DNA of 49,345 nucleotides from Verrucomicrobiota bacterium. GTDB lineage: Bacteria > Verrucomicrobiota > Verrucomicrobiia > Limisphaerales > UBA9464. Below the pieces are notes generated by a model that saw nothing but the letters and a program-made list of their open reading frames with translations, was not told the DNA's origin and ran no database searches. Of this stretch, positions 47,081 through 49,345 are shown one piece after another. Location of the stretch: contig JANYCC010000163.1 of the NCBI GenBank assembly GCA_025360495.1, positions 1 to 49,345 of the forward strand. The letters run 5' to 3'. The position numbers and the translations under genes are program-made. Every line of letters begins with the position of its first letter. The stretch's first letter is position 1.

Positions 47081-48037
47081 TCATCCCCGGTCTTCGATCG
47101 CCCGGCGCACCCGGTCGGACACCCAACCTTCCGCGTTGATGAAAGAGGCATGGATCGGCAGGCGGGCGCGAAGTTCCAAACCGTGCCCGGCACAGGCTTC
47201 GGAATAGGGATCCGGCACGGTCCAAACCTGGGTGGGATCGGCGCATTCCAGGACCTCACCCAAACTCCCGAGGTCATCGATCAACGGCAAGAGGGCGCTC
47301 CAATGCGGATTGAGATTCGGATCGATCTGGAGGGCCACGCCTGGCGAAGCCCGCCGCCAGTGGGCGATCAGGTCCTCATACTCCTCCAGGCTGGGGGCGT
47401 GGGGTGCCACCCGCAGGGTCGAACCAGGGTTGGGCGCGAAGTTCTGCAGCATGACCGCCTGCAGATGTCCGTGCCGGGCGTGCAATCCGGCCAAGGCGTC
47501 CAGGGAACGTAATCGCGATTCCTGGCTCTCGCCCAACCCGATCAGGATCCCGGTCGTGAACGGAACCCGGGCGGCACCGGCCGCCGCGATGGCCGCCAGG
47601 CGTCCCGCCGCGGTCTTCTCCGGGGCCACGGTGCGATTGAACGAGTCGTCCCCATTCTCCAGCATCAACGTCATCGCGGCATTGACGGGCCGGAGTCGGT
47701 CGAACTGGGCGCGGGTCAGGGCGCCCAGGTTGCTGTGGGGAAGAAAACCCCGTTCCAGTGCGCGTTCACAGGCCCAGCGGGCATAGGCGATGAAATCCGG
47801 GAACCCGCGACGGCGCAGTTCGGAACGCAAATGAGGCAGGGTGTCGGATGCCTCACCGGCCAGGAACTGGATCTCCGACACACCCTGCGCCTGGGCGAGA
47901 TCGAGCAAGCGATGGAACTCGGCGTCAGCGATCAATCCCTGGTGATCCGTGCGAAAACCGCAATAAGTGCAGTGCCAGGGACAGTCCGGGGTGAGCGCCA
48001 CGGTGAACGAGGGCGAATAGGTGACCGTGCGGGGCAT
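47081..48037 (-). CDS. cofG: CofG-like radical SAM protein (7,8-didemethyl-8-hydroxy-5-deazariboflavin synthase CofG subunit family)
   Basis: VTYSPSFTVALTPDCPWHCTYCGFRTD (CxxxCxxC), GFLPHSNLGALTRAQFDRLRPVNAAMTLMLE, RVPFTTGILIGLGESQESRLRSLDALAGLHARHGHLQAVMLQNF. Frame extends to 48160; ATG 48037 preferred. Confidence 0.78.
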   Translation of the reverse strand: MPRTVTYSPSFTVALTPDCPWHCTYCGFRTDHQGLIADAEFHRLLDLAQAQGVSEIQFLAGEASDTLPHLRSELRRRGFPDFIAYARWACERALERGFLPHSNLGALTRAQFDRLRPVNAAMTLMLENGDDSFNRTVAPEKTAAGRLAAIAAAGAARVPFTTGILIGLGESQESRLRSLDALAGLHARHGHLQAVMLQNFAPNPGSTLRVAPHAPSLEEYEDLIAHWRRASPGVALQIDPNLNPHWSALLPLIDDLGSLGEVLECADPTQVWTVPDPYSEACAGHGLELRARLPIHASFINAEGWVSDRVRRAIEDRG

Positions 48038-48399
48038 GAACGGACAAGCTACCGGCGCCCCGACCCCCGCGGCAATCCGAACCGAACAGGACCGGGCGCG
48101 GATTCTGGCACTGCCCCCATGGACGCCAAGCGCCATCGGGTGCCCGTTCGGCTTCCACACGTTCGGAGCACTTCGGAAGAAAACCTCTTCGGACCCCTGG
48201 CACCCTTTGTTGTTCCAAACTCACGCGCCCCCGATCCGGACCCGGACCAGTGCCGCTCCGAAACCGGACCAACACCGCGTTCATAAGCCTCTTTTCCGGC
48301 CTGTTTCCCGTCACTTTCACCGGAATTGTCCGCTGGCATCCCCGATGCTTGGGCAGGCATCGCGTCCCACACGGTGTGGGTCGCAAAGAGAAACACACC

Positions 48400-48804
48400 A
48401 TGACACTTATCAAAACAAACAGCGTCTCCCTGCGGTCGGTCCTGATGACCCTGCTGGTCACCTTCACGCTCAGCCTTTTTTCCGGCCTGTCCCTGGCGTC
48501 CGGGGGCAGTGGCTCGGGGGGCGGCGGCGGCGGCACCGCCAACGTGGACACCATCAAGGTCAGCAAATGTTATTATGACGCCCCCACCGGACAGATGCTC
48601 ATCAAGGCGGCCAGCTCGGATCCGACCGCCCGTCTTTATGCCTATCGCCCGGACGGAACCTATCAGGGCGAGGTGCAGAACGGCGGCGGCAGCCGGTACG
48701 GCGGCACGGTGATGGGCTGGATCCCGTACGATCCCGGCACCATGACGATCAAGAGCAGCTCCGGCGGCACCGTCACCGTGCCGACGACCCCGTTCCAGAT
48801 CTGA
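48400..48804 (+). CDS. Small secreted Gly/Ser-rich protein of unknown function
   Basis: MTLIKTNSVSLRSVLMTLLVTFTLSLFSGLSLASGGSGSGGGGGGTANVDTIKVSKCYYDAPTGQMLIKAASSDPTARLYAYRPDGTYQGEVQNGG: signal peptide, Gly linker, small domain. Confidence 0.7.
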   Translation: MTLIKTNSVSLRSVLMTLLVTFTLSLFSGLSLASGGSGSGGGGGGTANVDTIKVSKCYYDAPTGQMLIKAASSDPTARLYAYRPDGTYQGEVQNGGGSRYGGTVMGWIPYDPGTMTIKSSSGGTVTVPTTPFQI

Positions 48805-48829
48805 ACGTCGATCCAACCCCGGACACGAT

Positions 48830-49345
48830 ATGAAGACGTCCTGCATGGCCCTGGCTGCCGCCGTTTTCACGCTGTCGGGAGCGGCTCAGACTTATATCAT
48901 CACGGATCTCGGCACGCTCGGGACCAACGCCAGTTTCGCCACGGGCGTCAACAACTCCGGCCAGGTGTCCGGGTACTCGGTGGACGGCGCGAACGCGGCC
49001 CGGGCGTGGCGCCATTCACCGGGTTCCGGTTTGACGGATCTGGGCTCGTTCGGCGGCACGGATACGCGGGCATCAGCCATCAACAACGCCGGACAGGTCA
49101 CCGGGTATTCGACGGATCAAAACGGCGTGGCCCACGGGTTCGTCCTCAACAACGGCGCGCTGAAAGACATCGGGGGTTTCGGTGGTGGCGCCGATGTCTT
49201 TCCGCAATCGATCAACACTCCGGGTCAGGTCGCCGGGTACTCCCAGGTCAGCAATGCGGACCGGCCTTTCCTGTTCACTGAAACCCGGGGCTTCACCGAT
49301 CTCGGCACGATCGCGAGCACCCCGCCTCCCGCGATGGCCGCGGCC
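48830..49345 (+). CDS. HAF-repeat extracellular protein, truncated by window end
   Basis: MKTSCMALAAAVFTLSGAAQTYIITDLGTLGTNASFATGVNNSGQVSGYSVDGANAARAWRHSPGSGLTDLGSFGGTDTRASAINNAGQVTGYS: repeated (I/V)NNxGQVxGYS / DLGxxGG units. Absent from ORF track because it runs off the edge. Confidence 0.9.
   Translation, partial: MKTSCMALAAAVFTLSGAAQTYIITDLGTLGTNASFATGVNNSGQVSGYSVDGANAARAWRHSPGSGLTDLGSFGGTDTRASAINNAGQVTGYSTDQNGVAHGFVLNNGALKDIGGFGGGADVFPQSINTPGQVAGYSQVSNADRPFLFTETRGFTDLGTIASTPPPAMAAA

Overview
High-GC bacterial chromosomal window. The gene content (rpmH-rnpA-yidD-yidC-jag, TIGR03803/GloVer and HAF repeat proteins, ECF sigma factor with Ser/Thr kinase, abundant intergenic repeats) suggests Verrucomicrobiota or a relative; this is inferred, not tested. 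Nearly all coding capacity is housekeeping or metabolic: SNF2 helicase (partial), two radical-SAM proteins (one CofG-like), chromate transporter, uxaE-larB-larC, rpmH cluster, penicillin acylase, Gfo/Idh/MocA, HAD, kinase/sigma/GloVer locus, bioB, SDR, NtrC-type two-component pair, thiH, ABC-F, ThuA, YugP-like protease, NUDIX, comB, OGG, PAP2-GT39 fusion, HpcH/HpaI aldolase, large glycosidase-like protein, HAF protein (partial). No phage, transposase, CRISPR, rRNA or tRNA was recognised. The most unusual signal is a set of short structured repeat families: (1) a palindromic repeat inserted in frame in larC and also present intergenically at ~36.84-37.04 kb; (2) a nested inverted array of 9-mers at ~6.48-6.71 kb; (3) a heptamer array at 38.91-39.04 kb with a shorter relative at 4.38 kb; (4) a MITE-like element with ~32-bp inverted ends and a covarying central hairpin at 43.53-43.66 kb, with partial copies at 17.35 and 17.6 kb. 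No undescribed multi-gene system can be claimed from sequence alone; the best leads are the coding repeat in larC, the repeat families, and the uxaE-larBC gene arrangement.
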